Below are positions 1 through 9,835 of a stretch of DNA of 64,000 nucleotides, one piece after another. The position numbers and the translations under genes are program-made. The DNA is taken from contig NZ_CP065511.1 of NCBI RefSeq assembly GCF_022811925.1, positions 4,705,501-4,769,500 on the forward strand, written 5' to 3'. The notes under the pieces are model-generated. The model ran no database searches. It was not told the origin of the DNA and saw nothing but the letters and a program-made list of their open reading frames with translations. The DNA comes from Cytobacillus oceanisediminis (GTDB lineage Bacteria; Bacillota; Bacilli; Bacillales; Cytobacillaceae). Within the stretch, counting starts at the first letter, position 1, and each line of letters begins with the position of its first letter.

Positions 1-588
1 CAAGGCATCTCTTGATGCTTCAAACGACTTTATATAATAGGCAGCATAACGATCACATGTATACTCGCATGCTCTTAGGTACGCATTCCCGAGGAATGGA
101 ACCCACATAGCAGGAAGCAGTAGAAGGCTTATGATAACATGTTTTCTTTTTAAATGAGCGAACTCATGGGCCAGGACGAACAGCACTTCCTTTTCAGCTC
201 CCCGAGCAGTCAATTCAAAAATACCAGAATATAAGACAACCATATTCCTTCTGAAAAACCTGGTCGCAAAGGCATTTAAGACACCTTCAGACTCAATCAC
301 GTATATATCCGGCAGATCTTGCAGACCCATTTCCTTCGCAGTAAGTACTGCTTTTTCATAAATCTCCGGAAATTGTTTCTCACTTATTCTTACTCCGTTT
401 CTTCTGATGCCGCCCATCATAATACCATGGAACAGAAGAGATACAATGATTAATGCCAAAATAATGACAATCCCAATAATAGAGAATGCGAGAAAAATAT
501 AAGACAAAATACTAAATAAAGCAACGAATGCAAAATAAATATTTTCCTTCGGGTATACCAGGCGATCTCTCAGCGAGTGAGCTTCCAT
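1..588 (-). CDS. M48-family membrane zinc metalloprotease, 3' end outside window
   Basis: Partial gene; 196 N-terminal residues are visible, starting at an ATG at 588 and running off the left edge. Two hydrophobic segments (about residues 18-60) are followed by the zinc-protease signature HEFAH at residues 141-145, whose two His bind zinc and whose Glu is catalytic. A further hydrophobic stretch follows. This is the arrangement of HtpX/Ste24-type M48 proteases, which degrade or process membrane proteins. The motif and topology are seen; the substrate is unknown and the C-terminal third zinc ligand lies outside the window. Confidence 0.8.
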   Translation of the reverse strand, partial: MEAHSLRDRLVYPKENIYFAFVALFSILSYIFLAFSIIGIVIILALIIVSLLFHGIMMGGIRRNGVRISEKQFPEIYEKAVLTAKEMGLQDLPDIYVIESEGVLNAFATRFFRRNMVVLYSGIFELTARGAEKEVLFVLAHEFAHLKRKHVIISLLLLPAMWVPFLGNAYLRACEYTCDRYAAYYIKSFEASRDAL

Positions 589-1043
589 AACACTTTCTTC
601 CTTTCAATCTCTTTTAAATATACCAATTGATTATAATCAAAAAACAAATTTTAGGATATAGAAACTTTCCTGAATTATTATTTGAATTTTCAGTACATAT
701 TACAAGCCCCTTCTGCCATAAGGTATAGTAATAGTCCCTTTTCCCATCGAGGTTTAATCGCAAATAATTAGGGAATTAAACATACATTAAAAAGGAGGGG
801 AACGTAAAGACTAAAACACAAACAGCATTATAAATATTTTGTAAAATTGCACCCTTAAAGTAGAAATAATCAGATAATAGCGTTACAATATAGTCAGAGG
901 TATGACATCTTGACTAAAACAAGAATAAAAAGGGGTTGTCTGGGGAAAAGAAAACTACATACGATTGAAGGAAAATCCTTCAATGTAGCTGTCGGTTGCA
1001 GGAAATTGCCATGGGGTTTGAAAAAAGGATAGGGAGTGGTTTT
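589..1043. other. Intergenic region between peptidase and ytzE
   Basis: About 455 AT-rich bases between divergent genes. A purine-rich AGGAGGGG stretch near 793-800 looks like a Shine-Dalgarno site, but no start codon with an open frame follows it. TACAAT near 883-888 could be a -10 box for the downstream regulator, although no good -35 is seen. No RNA gene or repeat recognised. Confidence 0.4.
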
Positions 1044-1265
1044 TTGAAACCTTCAACTAACCGGATGTTAAACCGTGTAAAATCCGTCTACATGTTTATA
1101 AGTAAGCGCGGAACTGTAACAACTCAGGAGCTTGTAGAGGAATTTGGTATTACTCCTCGCACCATTCAAAGAGATTTAAATGTCCTCGCCTACAATGACT
1201 TGGTTAAGAGTCCGAGCAGAGGCAAATGGACCATAACTCAAAAGAAAGTAAAGATGTCATCTTAA
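1044..1265 (+). CDS. ytzE: Small DeoR-type HTH transcriptional regulator (YtzE-like)
   Basis: A 73-residue protein that is almost entirely a winged-helix DeoR-type DNA-binding domain. The recognition region contains EEFGITPRTIQRDLNVL, followed by a wing with SPSRGKW. There is no sugar-phosphate effector domain, so it is a stand-alone DNA binder. The TTG at 1044 is chosen because AGGGAG (1031-1036) lies 7 bases upstream; an ATG-like start at 996 in the same frame has no such site. It matches B. subtilis YtzE in size and neighbourhood (before ytzG and ytgP). Target genes are unknown. Confidence 0.75.
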   Translation: MKPSTNRMLNRVKSVYMFISKRGTVTTQELVEEFGITPRTIQRDLNVLAYNDLVKSPSRGKWTITQKKVKMSS

Positions 1266-1294
1266 CACGCAAAGCATAACCAACCTAATAAATA

Positions 1295-1326
1295 AAAAAT
1301 CGCCCTGCTGTCAGGGCGATTTTTCC
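1295..1326. terminator. Bidirectional terminator ytzE/ytzG
   Basis: The stem CGCCCTG/CAGGGCG is extended by A-tract/T-tract pairing (1295-1324), so it can end both the regulator (+) and the convergent pseudouridine synthase (-). Confidence 0.85.
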
Positions 1327-1329
1327 GTC

Positions 1330-2049
1330 TCATTTCACTTCATAATTCATCAGCTTATCAAGCTCTTCCTCAGTCAATTCCCGATATTCACCCAATTCCA
1401 ATGTTTCATCCAGTTCAAGCGGGCCCATTGAGATTCTCTTTAAATAGATGACTCTCTTTCCCACTGCCTCAAACATTCTTTTCACCTGATGAAACTTTCC
1501 CTCCGTGATGGTTAACTCAATATCGGATGTCATGCCGGATTTAAGGATCTCCAGGTCCCCAGGCTTGGTTTCATAGCCGTCATCCAATATAACCCCTTTT
1601 TTAAATGCGGCAATATCATCAGCTGTGACTTCACTGTCTATGACTGCAAAATAGGTTTTAGGAACATGCTTCTTTGGAGAAAGCAGCCGATGTGCCAGCT
1701 GGCCGTCATTGGTCAGCAGCAAAAGCCCCTCTGTATCCTTATCGAGACGCCCTACTGGAAAAGGAGAAAAAACAAGGTCTTCCATTTCGAGCAGGTCCAC
1801 CACAGTTTCAAATTGAGAGTCCTCTGTTGCGGAAATGACGCCTGGCGGTTTGTTCATCATCAAATAAATGAATTCCTTATATTCAACCTTTTCCCCATTA
1901 ATGATGACAGCATCCTGTTCAGGATCGACCTGGTGCTTGGGATCCTTTACTTTTTCATCATTAACGGTTACAGCTCCATCCTTTAGTAGCTTTTTAACAT
2001 CCTTACGGCTCCCGTAGCCCAGATTGGCCAGCATTTTGTCAATTCTCAT
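1330..2049 (-). CDS. ytzG: RsuA/RluB-family pseudouridine synthase
   Basis: A 239-residue protein. An N-terminal S4 RNA-binding domain (about residues 1-55) is followed by a pseudouridine synthase domain carrying GRLDKDTEGLL, with the catalytic Asp at about residue 103. It isomerises a specific uridine in ribosomal RNA; RsuA members modify 16S rRNA. Length and domain order are normal for the family. It is followed at higher coordinates by the flippase gene ytgP, as in B. subtilis. The exact target base cannot be told from sequence (16S RsuA-type versus 23S RluB/E/F-type). Confidence 0.88.
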   Translation of the reverse strand: MRIDKMLANLGYGSRKDVKKLLKDGAVTVNDEKVKDPKHQVDPEQDAVIINGEKVEYKEFIYLMMNKPPGVISATEDSQFETVVDLLEMEDLVFSPFPVGRLDKDTEGLLLLTNDGQLAHRLLSPKKHVPKTYFAVIDSEVTADDIAAFKKGVILDDGYETKPGDLEILKSGMTSDIELTITEGKFHQVKRMFEAVGKRVIYLKRISMGPLELDETLELGEYRELTEEELDKLMNYEVK

Positions 2050-2141
2050 GATTGCCCCTCCTCCAAAATAATTTTGAGTGAGCGAAAGGCTTTAACATAC
2101 CTCCGCTTTAAAAAGGCCCCCATCACGGAGACCTTCTATTT

Positions 2142-3755
2142 TTATGCCTTCAATCTTAATTTCTTCAGCATGCTATCGACTCTTGATCCAAATAGGTGAT
2201 AGATTAATTTTGTTCTGAAGCTTAAGTAGAAATAGACTCCCGCTCCTGCAGCTGCACAAATGGCAACAATAATCATCGCCTGCACATTTGTTTCCGGCGA
2301 TAAAAAGATCGTAGTAACCCTGTACATAACACCTGCTGCGACCATCATTAATAAGGTAAAAATAATAATTAATAATCCTCTTCTGAACACTAAACTGTAT
2401 TTATAGCCTGAAAAATACTTAATGACAAAAAGATTAATTAAAATTGCACACCCATACCCCAAAGCTGTGGCCAGGACAGCTCCCTTTGTCTCCATTACTT
2501 TTATTAAAGGGATATTCAAACTTAATTTGATTAATATCCCAACCAATAAGCTCAGAACAGTAAAACGCTGTTCGTTAATTCCCTGAAGGATTGCTGCTGT
2601 AACTGAATATATAGCAAACAATATTGCTACTGGAGCATATGCCCTCAACACTTCACTGCCCTGCAAGTCATACTCATAAAAAAGAGTATAAATTGGTTCA
2701 GATAATATTGCCAATCCAATAGCAGCCGGTAAAGTTAAAAACATAAGCACTTGAAATGTCTGATTTAATTGTTTGTTCAGACTCAATTGATCATCTTCTA
2801 TAAATGCCTTTGTGATGCTTGGTACAAGTGTTAGTGAAAAAGCTGTCGCCAAAGAAACGGGAATGATGACTAATTTATGGGTTTGATAATTTAAAATAGA
2901 AAGAGCCTCTTCAGACAAATTTCTAGGGATCCCTATAGAAACCATCGCTCTATTAAAGGTCAACAAATCAACGAATTGGAATACAGGATTGGCTATACCC
3001 ACTAAAATAAACGGAATAGAGTAAATTAAAATTTCTTTATACATCTCTTTTAGCGAGATGTTTATCGTGCCTTTATCCTGTAAAAGAAGCTCATCAAGGT
3101 AGGGCTTTCTCTTGTACCAATACCAGAATAAAACAGCAAGGCTTCCCAATCCACCAACAAATGCTGCAAAAGTAGCCACACTGACGGCTGTTACCATACT
3201 GCCCTTTAAAACATTTAATACAATGAAAGCACCAGCAAGCAGAAACACAATACGAACAATCTGCTCTACCACCTGGGAAACAGCGGATGGCCCCATAGAC
3301 TGATGTCCCTGGAAAAAACCGCGAATTAGACTCATAAAAGGGATAATAATCAGCGCAAAACTGACAGCACGAATAACCGTTACTATTTCAGCTGATCCTG
3401 GTCCTCCATCATCCCGAATCGTCTCTGCAAGGATAGGAGCAGAAAAAAATAGGACAAGAAAGGCGATGAATCCGCTAATCAGCATAATAATTAAACCTGA
3501 TTTAAACAGCTTCCTGCCAACAGCATACTCTTCCAAAGCATTATATTTAGATATAAATTTAGAAACTGCAAGCGGTACGCCTGCTGTTGCAATGCTAATG
3601 AAAATGGTATAAGGCACGTAAGAGTATTGGTAAAGGAGTGTTCCTTCCTTCCCAACAATAGAATAAAAAGGAATAACATAGAACAACCCGAGAAACTTTG
3701 AAATAAAGGTTCCCAGCGTTAATATAAAAGTACCTCTTAAAAGCTTAGATGACAT
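2142..3755 (-). CDS. ytgP: MurJ/MVF-family lipid II or polysaccharide flippase YtgP
   Basis: A 537-residue polytopic membrane protein with about 14 hydrophobic segments, of the MOP/MVF superfamily. B. subtilis YtgP (also called MurJ) carries lipid-linked peptidoglycan precursor across the membrane, redundantly with Amj; the paralogue SpoVB acts in sporulation. The start follows AAGGAAGGGAT at normal spacing. Synteny with ytzG and ytfP supports YtgP over SpoVB. Located in the cytoplasmic membrane; substrate specificity is inferred from the family. Confidence 0.85.
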   Translation of the reverse strand: MSSKLLRGTFILTLGTFISKFLGLFYVIPFYSIVGKEGTLLYQYSYVPYTIFISIATAGVPLAVSKFISKYNALEEYAVGRKLFKSGLIIMLISGFIAFLVLFFSAPILAETIRDDGGPGSAEIVTVIRAVSFALIIIPFMSLIRGFFQGHQSMGPSAVSQVVEQIVRIVFLLAGAFIVLNVLKGSMVTAVSVATFAAFVGGLGSLAVLFWYWYKRKPYLDELLLQDKGTINISLKEMYKEILIYSIPFILVGIANPVFQFVDLLTFNRAMVSIGIPRNLSEEALSILNYQTHKLVIIPVSLATAFSLTLVPSITKAFIEDDQLSLNKQLNQTFQVLMFLTLPAAIGLAILSEPIYTLFYEYDLQGSEVLRAYAPVAILFAIYSVTAAILQGINEQRFTVLSLLVGILIKLSLNIPLIKVMETKGAVLATALGYGCAILINLFVIKYFSGYKYSLVFRRGLLIIIFTLLMMVAAGVMYRVTTIFLSPETNVQAMIIVAICAAAGAGVYFYLSFRTKLIYHLFGSRVDSMLKKLRLKA

Positions 3756-3844
3756 ATAATCCCTTCCTTAAAAACTGCTGCATGCAAACTATAACAGTAT
3801 ATGAATGCCCAAGCTAAGTTCGTCATTTTTCTATCTTTTTAGAC

Positions 3845-3860
3845 ACACTAGTTGTAGTGT
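3845..3860. repeat. Short palindrome between ytgP and ytfP
   Basis: Inverted repeat ACACTA-GTTG-TAGTGT in the divergent promoter region. It could be an operator, but nothing else supports that. Confidence 0.3.
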
Positions 3861-3985
3861 ACTCTTCTTGCTGAAGAAATTCCACTTGCAATACCGTATA
3901 ATGGGGCATTATTTTTAGAAATAGGATATTTGATTTATAATAGAGCTATTGCTTTTTTAGCGAATCAAGATAAGTTGGTGAAAAC

Positions 3986-5254
3986 ATGAAATATGATGTA
4001 ATAGTTATAGGCGGTGGTCCTTCGGGATTGATGGCAGCAATCGGTGCAGCGGAACAGAAGGCAAAAGTCCTGCTGATTGACAAAGGAAACAAGCTTGGAA
4101 GGAAACTTGCCATTTCCGGAGGAGGCCGGTGCAATGTCACAAACAGGCTTCCAGTGGAAGAAATCATTAAGCATATTCCCGGCAATGGCCGGTTTTTGTA
4201 CAGCGCATTCTCCATTTTCAGCAATGAAGATATTATCCGCTTCTTTGAGAATTTAGGAATTAAGCTGAAAGAGGAAGATCACGGGCGGATGTTTCCTGTT
4301 ACCGACAAAGCACAATCTGTTGTTGATGCCTTGATTTCAAGGCTGAAAGAGCTGAAAGTCGATATCAAAACGAACAGCCCTATACAGGATGTTCACTATG
4401 AAAATGGCAGGGTGAAATCGATAGAATTAAAAACAGGCGATGTATATGAAGCAGACTCAGTTGTGATAGCCGTCGGAGGAAAATCAGTCCCTCATACCGG
4501 CTCAACCGGTGATGGCTATGCATGGGCGGAAAAAGCAGGCCATACGATTACAGAGCTTTTCCCAACCGAGGTTCCGCTGACATCTTCTGAGAATTTTATT
4601 AAAGAAAAAATGCTGCAGGGATTGTCGCTCCGGAGTGTGGCGCTTAGTGTTTTAAATCCTAAAGGAAAAGCGCTCATAGCCCATCGGATGGATATGATTT
4701 TTACCCATTTTGGCATTAGCGGCCCGGCCGTTTTGCGCTGCAGCCAATATGCTGTGAAAGCGATGAAAAAGTGGAATTTAAAAGAAGTGGTCATGAATTT
4801 GGACGCTATCCCGGATACAAAGGAAGAGCCTCTTTTTCAGGAAGTGTCCAAAAAGATTAAAGAAGATCCAAAGAAAAGTATTAAAAATCTCTTAAAAGGG
4901 ATGCTTCCCGAAAGATATCTTTTGTTTCTTCTTGAGCAGAACGGAATTGATCCGTCCTCACAGGGAGCTGCGATTTCAAACGAAAAGATCAGAAGTTTTG
5001 TTAAAGCCTGCAAATCTTTTCAATTTAAAGTAAATGGGACGCTGCCTCTCGATAAAGCCTTTGTTACCGGCGGAGGGGTCTCCGTCAAAGAAATTGAACC
5101 GCAAACAATGGCTTCAAAATTGATGGAAGGACTTTTCTTCTGCGGAGAAATCCTGGACATCCACGGCTACACAGGCGGGTATAATATCACATCCGCACTT
5201 GTAACAGGCAGGTTAGCCGGATTAAACGCAGCAGTTTCAGCTAGAATCGTATAA
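3986..5254 (+). CDS. ytfP: NAD(P)/FAD-dependent oxidoreductase, HI0933/YtfP family
   Basis: A 422-residue flavoprotein. The N-terminal Rossmann motif GGGPSG (residues 9-14) binds FAD, the family signature GGGRCNVTN lies at 45-53, and a C-terminal [19 protein letters not shown] motif closes the FAD site. The family is widespread in bacteria; its substrate is poorly defined. Transcribed divergently from ytgP, an arrangement kept in B. subtilis. The strong family match supports the fold; the physiological reaction is unknown. Confidence 0.85.
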   Translation: MKYDVIVIGGGPSGLMAAIGAAEQKAKVLLIDKGNKLGRKLAISGGGRCNVTNRLPVEEIIKHIPGNGRFLYSAFSIFSNEDIIRFFENLGIKLKEEDHGRMFPVTDKAQSVVDALISRLKELKVDIKTNSPIQDVHYENGRVKSIELKTGDVYEADSVVIAVGGKSVPHTGSTGDGYAWAEKAGHTITELFPTEVPLTSSENFIKEKMLQGLSLRSVALSVLNPKGKALIAHRMDMIFTHFGISGPAVLRCSQYAVKAMKKWNLKEVVMNLDAIPDTKEEPLFQEVSKKIKEDPKKSIKNLLKGMLPERYLLFLLEQNGIDPSSQGAAISNEKIRSFVKACKSFQFKVNGTLPLDKAFVTGGGVSVKEIEPQTMASKLMEGLFFCGEILDIHGYTGGYNITSALVTGRLAGLNAAVSARIV

Positions 5255-5260
5255 TAAAGA

Positions 5261-5293
5261 TAGAGCCTGATGCTCCTCAGACATCAGGCTCTA
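5261..5293. terminator. Terminator ytfP / cse60-like gene
   Basis: A 12-bp stem TAGAGCCTGATG/CATCAGGCTCTA with a 9-base loop, overlapping the stop codon of the convergent small gene. Confidence 0.75.
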
Positions 5294-5505
5294 TATATAA
5301 CCATGGCAGAGAAACAATAAATTTGTTCGTCTTCATCCTCTTGCACTGCGGCAACATTATATTTTATATCCAGCAGCTTTTTTTCCTCAAGCTTCTCCAG
5401 AAAATGATTCATATCCTTTTCCAGGTCTTTTTCATGTTCATGATCAAATAACTTTACCTTAATCACAGGAAACTTCCTTTCATAGTTTTTTATCAGCCTG
5501 GCCAA
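5284..5505 (-). CDS. cse60: Small Cse60-like sporulation protein
   Basis: A 73-residue charged protein with a central VKLFDHEHEKDLEKDMNHFL segment and a C-terminal YCFSAMVIY strand. This resembles the Cse60/DUF2758 family of small sporulation proteins transcribed by sigma-E in B. subtilis. The true start may lie a few codons inside, because the family usually begins just before the IKVKLFD strand. Biochemical function is unknown. The name is from memory of the family and should be treated as probable. Confidence 0.55.
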   Translation of the reverse strand: MARLIKNYERKFPVIKVKLFDHEHEKDLEKDMNHFLEKLEEKKLLDIKYNVAAVQEDEDEQIYCFSAMVIYRA

Positions 5506-5532
5506 TTTTCTGAATTTTTAAAACCGAAACAT

Positions 5533-5566
5533 AAAAAAAAAAAAAACGAAGCCTGCTGCGGCTCCG
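5533..5566 (-). terminator. Terminator of ytwF
   Basis: On the minus strand, the stem CGGAGCC/GGCTTCG (one G-U pair) is followed by a run of 14 T, just downstream of ytwF. Confidence 0.85.
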
Positions 5567-5573
5567 CTCTTCT

Positions 5574-5939
5574 TTATTTTGTTTCCCCCTGCCAGTTCAG
5601 CATGCCCCCGGTCATATTGCGGACTTTATATCCCTGGTCCTGCAAATAGTGGCATACGTTTCCGCTGCGATTGCCAGAACGGCAAATAATAATGTACTCC
5701 GTATCTTTATCAAATTTATCAAGATTCTCAGGTATCGTGCCCATACGGATATGTCTCGTCCCTGGAATCATACCGGATGCAACCTCTTCATCTTCCCTTA
5801 CATCAACAAGCTCAAGCTTCTCCCCTGCTTCAAGCTTTTTTTGCAATTCTTCTGTTGTAATCTCTTCAATACGGTCCAATCCTAACACCCTTTCTGGAAA
5901 GCTTTTTAAATAGCACTTAACATTTAATATTGCTGCCAC
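5574..5939 (-). CDS. ytwF: Single-domain rhodanese sulfurtransferase YtwF
   Basis: A rhodanese domain with the active-site loop CRSGNRSG (Cys at residue 86 of the long form). It transfers sulfane sulfur through a Cys persulfide. The 121-residue form has an N-terminal extension atypical for these proteins. A TTG at about residue 21 (beginning LDRIEEITTEEL), preceded by AAAGGG, would give the usual size of about 100 residues. It sits next to leuS as in B. subtilis. The acceptor is unknown. Confidence 0.82.
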   Translation of the reverse strand: MAAILNVKCYLKSFPERVLGLDRIEEITTEELQKKLEAGEKLELVDVREDEEVASGMIPGTRHIRMGTIPENLDKFDKDTEYIIICRSGNRSGNVCHYLQDQGYKVRNMTGGMLNWQGETK

Positions 5940-5999
5940 TCCTATAATACCCTATATGGCACGAAAAATATAAATGAGAAGTTTCTATAACACAAATAC

Positions 6000-6032
6000 A
6001 AAAACCACCCCTGATCAAATAGAGGTGGTTTC
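6000..6032 (-). terminator. Terminator of leuS
   Basis: Inverted repeat AAACCACC/GGTGGTTT around a 15-base loop, followed on the minus strand by T residues, directly after the leuS stop. Confidence 0.65.
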
Positions 6033-6044
6033 ATCTGATATAAC

Positions 6045-8462
6045 TTAATTTGCAACGATATTTACAAGTTTACCTGGCACCGCGATGACTTTACGGACGG
6101 TTTTTCCGTCAATTTGTTCTTTTACTTTGTCATCGCCCATTGCGATTTGCTCCAATAGGTCTTTTTTGGCATCAGCAGGAACCATAAGCTTTGCTTTAAC
6201 TTTGCCGTTGATCTGGATAACGATTTCGACTTCATCATCTGTCATTTTGGCTTCATCATATGCAGGCCAAGCTTCATAAGCAATGGATTCACCATGGCCT
6301 AATTTTGACCAAAGCTCTTCGGACATGTGAGGAGCAATTGGTGAAAGCATTTTTACAAAGCCTTCTGCAAAGATCTTTGGAAGCACATCTGCTTTATATG
6401 CTTCATTGATGAATACCATCATTTGAGAAATAGCTGTGTTGAAACGCAGCCCTTCGTAGTCTTCAGTTACTTTTTTCACCGTTTGGTGGTAAACCTTTTC
6501 AAGGCTGCTGCCTTCTTCAATGTCCTGAATTCTCGGGCTTAATTCACCAGTCTCTTCCACAAACAAACGCCAGATGCGGTCAAGGAATCTTCTTGAACCA
6601 TCCAATCCATTTGTAGACCATGCGATGGAAGCTTCAAGCGGACCCATGAACATTTCGTATAGACGAAGAGTATCTGCACCGTGGCTTGCTACAATTTCAT
6701 CCGGATTAACGACATTGCCTTTTGATTTACTCATTTTCTCATTATTTTCCCCAAGAATCATACCTTGGTTAAATAGCTTTTGGAACGGTTCCTTCGTATG
6801 GACAACTCCCACATCGTAAAGGACCTTGTGCCAGAAGCGGGCATATAGAAGGTGAAGAACCGCATGTTCGGCTCCTCCGATATAAATATCAACCGGAAGC
6901 CATTCTTTTAATTTCTCAGGATCTGCAAGAGCTTCACTGTTTTTCGGATCAATATAGCGAAGATAGTACCAGCAGCTGCCTGCCCATTGCGGCATTGTGT
7001 TCGTTTCCCTGCGGCCTTTTTTGCCTGTTTCAGGATCCACGACATTAACCCACTCATCGATGTTTGCTAATGGTGACTCTCCAGTGCCGGATGGTTTGAT
7101 TTCCGTTGTTTTCGGAAGCACTAATGGCAGCTGATCTTCCGGAACGGCAGTCATTGTGCCATCTTCCCAGTGGATCACTGGAATCGGCTCGCCCCAATAT
7201 CGCTGGCGGCTGAATAGCCAGTCACGAAGACGATAAGTAACCTTCTTAGTGCCAATGCCTTTCTCTTCAAGCCATGCGATCATTTTCTCAATCGCATCCT
7301 CTTTGTTTAATCCATCAAGGAAGCCTGAGTTCACATGCTCGCCATCGCCAATGTATGCTTCTTTTTCAACATCTCCGCCGGCAACAACTTCTATAATAGG
7401 AAGATCAAATTGCTTGGCGAACTCATAGTCGCGCTCGTCATGAGCTGGAACCGCCATGATGGCCCCAGTTCCATAGCTGACTAAAACATAATCTGCAATC
7501 CAGATTGGCATTTTTTCGCCAGTGACCGGGTTAATCGCATACGCACCAGTGAAGACACCTGTTTTCTCTTTAGCAAGATCTGTCCGCTCTAGGTCGCTCT
7601 TGCTCTTTACTTTGTCAATGTAAGCCTGAACTGCCTCGCGCTGCCCTTCTGCTGTGATTTTATCAACAAGCGCGTGTTCTGGAGCAAGAACAGCATATGT
7701 TGCACCATATAATGTGTCAGGTCGTGTTGTGAAAACAGTGAACGTGCCATCATGGCCTTCAATATTGAATGTTACTTCTGCTCCTTCAGAACGGCCGATC
7801 CAGTTTCGCTGCATATCCTTAAGGCTCTCTGGCCAATCCAATAAATCAAGATCTTCAAGCAGGCGATCCGCATAAGCTGTAATTTTAAGCATCCACTGTC
7901 TCATTGGACGGCGTTCTACCGGATGGCCTCCGCGTTCACTTTTTCCGTCAATGACCTCTTCATTTGCAAGCACTGTTCCAAGTGCGGGACACCAGTTAAC
8001 AGCTACTTCATCGATATATGCAAGTCCTTTTTCATAAAGCTTTAAGAATATCCACTGAGTCCATTTATAGTATTCAGGGTCTGTTGTGTTTACTTCACGA
8101 TCCCAGTCATATGAAAAGCCTAACGCCTTAATCTGGCGGCGGAAGGTGTTGATATTCTGTTCTGTGAATTCTGCAGGATCGTTTCCTGTATCAAGGGCAT
8201 ATTGCTCGGCAGGCAACCCAAATGCATCCCAGCCCATTGGGTGAAGGACATTATAGCCCTGCATGCGCTTCATGCGGGAAAGGATGTCTGTTGCCGTATA
8301 TCCTTCCGGGTGCCCGACATGAAGTCCTGCGCCTGAAGGGTAAGGGAACATATCAAGCGCATAAAATTTGCGTTTGCCTTTATCTTCAGTTGTTTTGAAA
8401 GTTTTATTTTCTTCCCAGTAGCCTTGCCACTTTTTTTCAATCTCCTGATGATTGAAACTCAT
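6045..8462 (-). CDS. leuS: Leucyl-tRNA synthetase
   Basis: An 805-residue class I aminoacyl-tRNA synthetase that charges tRNA-Leu. The HIGH motif is HVGH at residues 48-51 and the KMSKS motif is KMSKS at 576-580. The editing domain (about 220-420) carries [12 protein letters not shown] and [13 protein letters not shown], which hydrolyse mischarged tRNA. AGGAGG precedes the ATG at good spacing. Length equals the bacterial norm. Expression is governed by the T-box leader upstream; a dispersed repeat copy separates that leader from the start codon. Confidence 0.98.
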   Translation of the reverse strand: MSFNHQEIEKKWQGYWEENKTFKTTEDKGKRKFYALDMFPYPSGAGLHVGHPEGYTATDILSRMKRMQGYNVLHPMGWDAFGLPAEQYALDTGNDPAEFTEQNINTFRRQIKALGFSYDWDREVNTTDPEYYKWTQWIFLKLYEKGLAYIDEVAVNWCPALGTVLANEEVIDGKSERGGHPVERRPMRQWMLKITAYADRLLEDLDLLDWPESLKDMQRNWIGRSEGAEVTFNIEGHDGTFTVFTTRPDTLYGATYAVLAPEHALVDKITAEGQREAVQAYIDKVKSKSDLERTDLAKEKTGVFTGAYAINPVTGEKMPIWIADYVLVSYGTGAIMAVPAHDERDYEFAKQFDLPIIEVVAGGDVEKEAYIGDGEHVNSGFLDGLNKEDAIEKMIAWLEEKGIGTKKVTYRLRDWLFSRQRYWGEPIPVIHWEDGTMTAVPEDQLPLVLPKTTEIKPSGTGESPLANIDEWVNVVDPETGKKGRRETNTMPQWAGSCWYYLRYIDPKNSEALADPEKLKEWLPVDIYIGGAEHAVLHLLYARFWHKVLYDVGVVHTKEPFQKLFNQGMILGENNEKMSKSKGNVVNPDEIVASHGADTLRLYEMFMGPLEASIAWSTNGLDGSRRFLDRIWRLFVEETGELSPRIQDIEEGSSLEKVYHQTVKKVTEDYEGLRFNTAISQMMVFINEAYKADVLPKIFAEGFVKMLSPIAPHMSEELWSKLGHGESIAYEAWPAYDEAKMTDDEVEIVIQINGKVKAKLMVPADAKKDLLEQIAMGDDKVKEQIDGKTVRKVIAVPGKLVNIVAN

Positions 8463-8481
8463 TTTTGTTTCCTCCTAATAT

Positions 8482-8640
8482 CAGAAAGCGCAGGGCGCCC
8501 GCTCATCGGCGACAAGCATAAGACGAGCCGGCGGAAAGGTTGTTCTTTAACCTTTTTGACGGATTGGCTTAGCCGAGAGCCGATGGCGCACGGAGCTAGA
8601 CTACTTTCTGACTTCAAAAATTTGTACTTCATTTTTTTAA
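8482..8640 (+). repeat. Dispersed intergenic repeat, copy 1 (leuS leader)
   Basis: Begins CAGAAAGCGCAGGGCGCC and ends GCGCACGGAGCTAGAC plus an A/T-rich tail. Its interior shares ACAAGCATAAGACGAGCC and an AACCTTTTT hairpin with the longer copy at 20752-21095. It lies between the T-box terminator and the leuS ribosome site, inverted relative to leuS. Confidence 0.7.
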
Positions 8641-8648
8641 TACAATAA

Positions 8649-8890
8649 AAAAACCTCTCATCCCAAAAAAGGGACGAGAGGATTATGTATAAATCTCCCG
8701 CGGTACCACCCACATTAGTGAACATGTCACTCGCTTCATTCATCCTTAACGCGGAAAACGGCAAGCATTACTGGTACTTCACACTTGCTGCTCAAAGGCG
8801 AGTTCATGATGTGCCCGGCTGACTTGCACCTTCCGTCAACTCTCTAAAACGGGCTGCTGCACCACTACTGCTCCTTATCTAAGCATTTTA
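8649..8890 (-). promoter_or_regulatory. T-box leader of leuS, CUC specifier
   Basis: On the minus strand the T-box core GGGTGGTACCGCGGGAGA (about 8694-8712) is followed by a terminator whose stem, CCTCTCGTCCC/GGGATGAGAGG, ends in T6 (about 8649-8676). Upstream lies a Stem I region with the sequence GAACTCGCC; its CTC at 8800-8802 fits a leucine specifier codon. A -10-like TATACT lies near 8890-8895. Uncharged tRNA-Leu would pair with the CUC and the T-box core to stabilise the antiterminator and turn leuS on. The core is seen; specifier assignment is inferred from position and from agreement with the downstream gene. Confidence 0.95.
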
Positions 8891-9001
8891 GTATAAGAAT
8901 ATGACTATTGTAATAAATTTCCCGCCAGGATGCAAGTAGGCTTATCCTGACAGGAATTTAATATCTAGAATATGCAATGCTTTTCGAAAATGTGCCTGTA
9001 T

Positions 9002-9778
9002 TTACTGAACAGTATATCCTCCATCAATAACTGCCGCCTGGCCTGTAATTCCTTTAGCTCCTTCACCAGCCAAAAAAATCGCATAATCTGCAATCTCTTC
9101 CACCGTCAGCAGCCTCTTCTGCGGCACTAAAGGATAAATGACTTCTTCCAGCGCTTTTTCAATAGGTACATTTCTTGTTTTAGCAAGGTCATTCAGCTGA
9201 TTTCTTACGAGTGGTGTATCTACATAGCCCGGGCAAATGGCATTAACCGTAATGCCATCTTCAGCAGCCTCCAATGCTGCGACTTTAGTAAGGCCTATAA
9301 CGCCATGCTTAGCACTGTTATAAGCTGCTTTACCTGCGAATCCAACAAGACCGTTAATGGATGCCATGTTCAGGATACGGCCGGATTTTTGTTGTTTCAT
9401 AACGGGCATGACATGTTTAATGGCCATGAATGGTGCAGTCAGCATCACCTTGATCAGAAACTCGAATTTCTCAGTAGGAAAGTCTTCAATAAAGGAAACA
9501 TGCTGCAGCCCTGCATTGTTAATGAGCACATCCAAAGCACCGAATTGGCTGACGGTTTCATTGATGGCCGCTTGTATATCAGACTCTGAGGTCACATCAC
9601 ATTTTAGCCCAAGCGCTTCAAAACCTTCATCCTGCAAATTTTCTGCAGCTTTTTTCACGGCATCTTCCTGAATATCTGTCAGAACAATTTTCGAGCCGTG
9701 TTCAGCAAATCTCTTGCCAATTTCATAGCCAATTCCCTGAGCTGCACCGGTTATAAAAACTACTTTATTTTGTACCAT
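9002..9778 (-). CDS. 3-hydroxybutyrate dehydrogenase (SDR family)
   Basis: A 258-residue short-chain dehydrogenase. The cofactor motif is GAAQGIG (residues 11-17), followed by NNAG (87-90) and the catalytic Ser140, Tyr153 and Lys157. The C-terminal GGYTVQ and overall sequence resemble D-beta-hydroxybutyrate dehydrogenases, which oxidise 3-hydroxybutyrate to acetoacetate with NAD. It follows a GntP-type permease by 57 bases, the pairing seen with yxjC/yxjF in B. subtilis, although the CoA-transferase genes scoA/scoB are absent here. Cotranscribed from the sigma-54 promoter at 11260-11276 by inference. Confidence 0.85.
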   Translation of the reverse strand: MVQNKVVFITGAAQGIGYEIGKRFAEHGSKIVLTDIQEDAVKKAAENLQDEGFEALGLKCDVTSESDIQAAINETVSQFGALDVLINNAGLQHVSFIEDFPTEKFEFLIKVMLTAPFMAIKHVMPVMKQQKSGRILNMASINGLVGFAGKAAYNSAKHGVIGLTKVAALEAAEDGITVNAICPGYVDTPLVRNQLNDLAKTRNVPIEKALEEVIYPLVPQKRLLTVEEIADYAIFLAGEGAKGITGQAAVIDGGYTVQ

Positions 9779-9805
9779 GAATAAGCTCCTTTCAAAAACA
9801 AAGCC

Positions 9806-9827
9806 GGGGCTCTATTTTATGAGCCCC
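9806..9827 (-). terminator. Hairpin between permease and dehydrogenase
   Basis: Stem GGGGCTC/GAGCCCC with an 8-base loop in the 57-base gap, followed on the minus strand by a CGGCTTTGTTTTT tail. It may be a weak terminator or an mRNA-stability element setting the ratio of the two products. Confidence 0.5.
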
Positions 9828-9835
9828 TGCCGAAA

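Noticed and set aside
8459..8764. 101-residue minus-strand frame upstream of leuS
   Set aside because: It runs through the T-box terminator and a dispersed repeat copy; the RNA elements explain the sequence better.
8925..8970. Terminator of the 3-hydroxybutyrate dehydrogenase gene
   Set aside because: Only a short imperfect stem (CAGGAT/ATCCTG) without a convincing T-tract.
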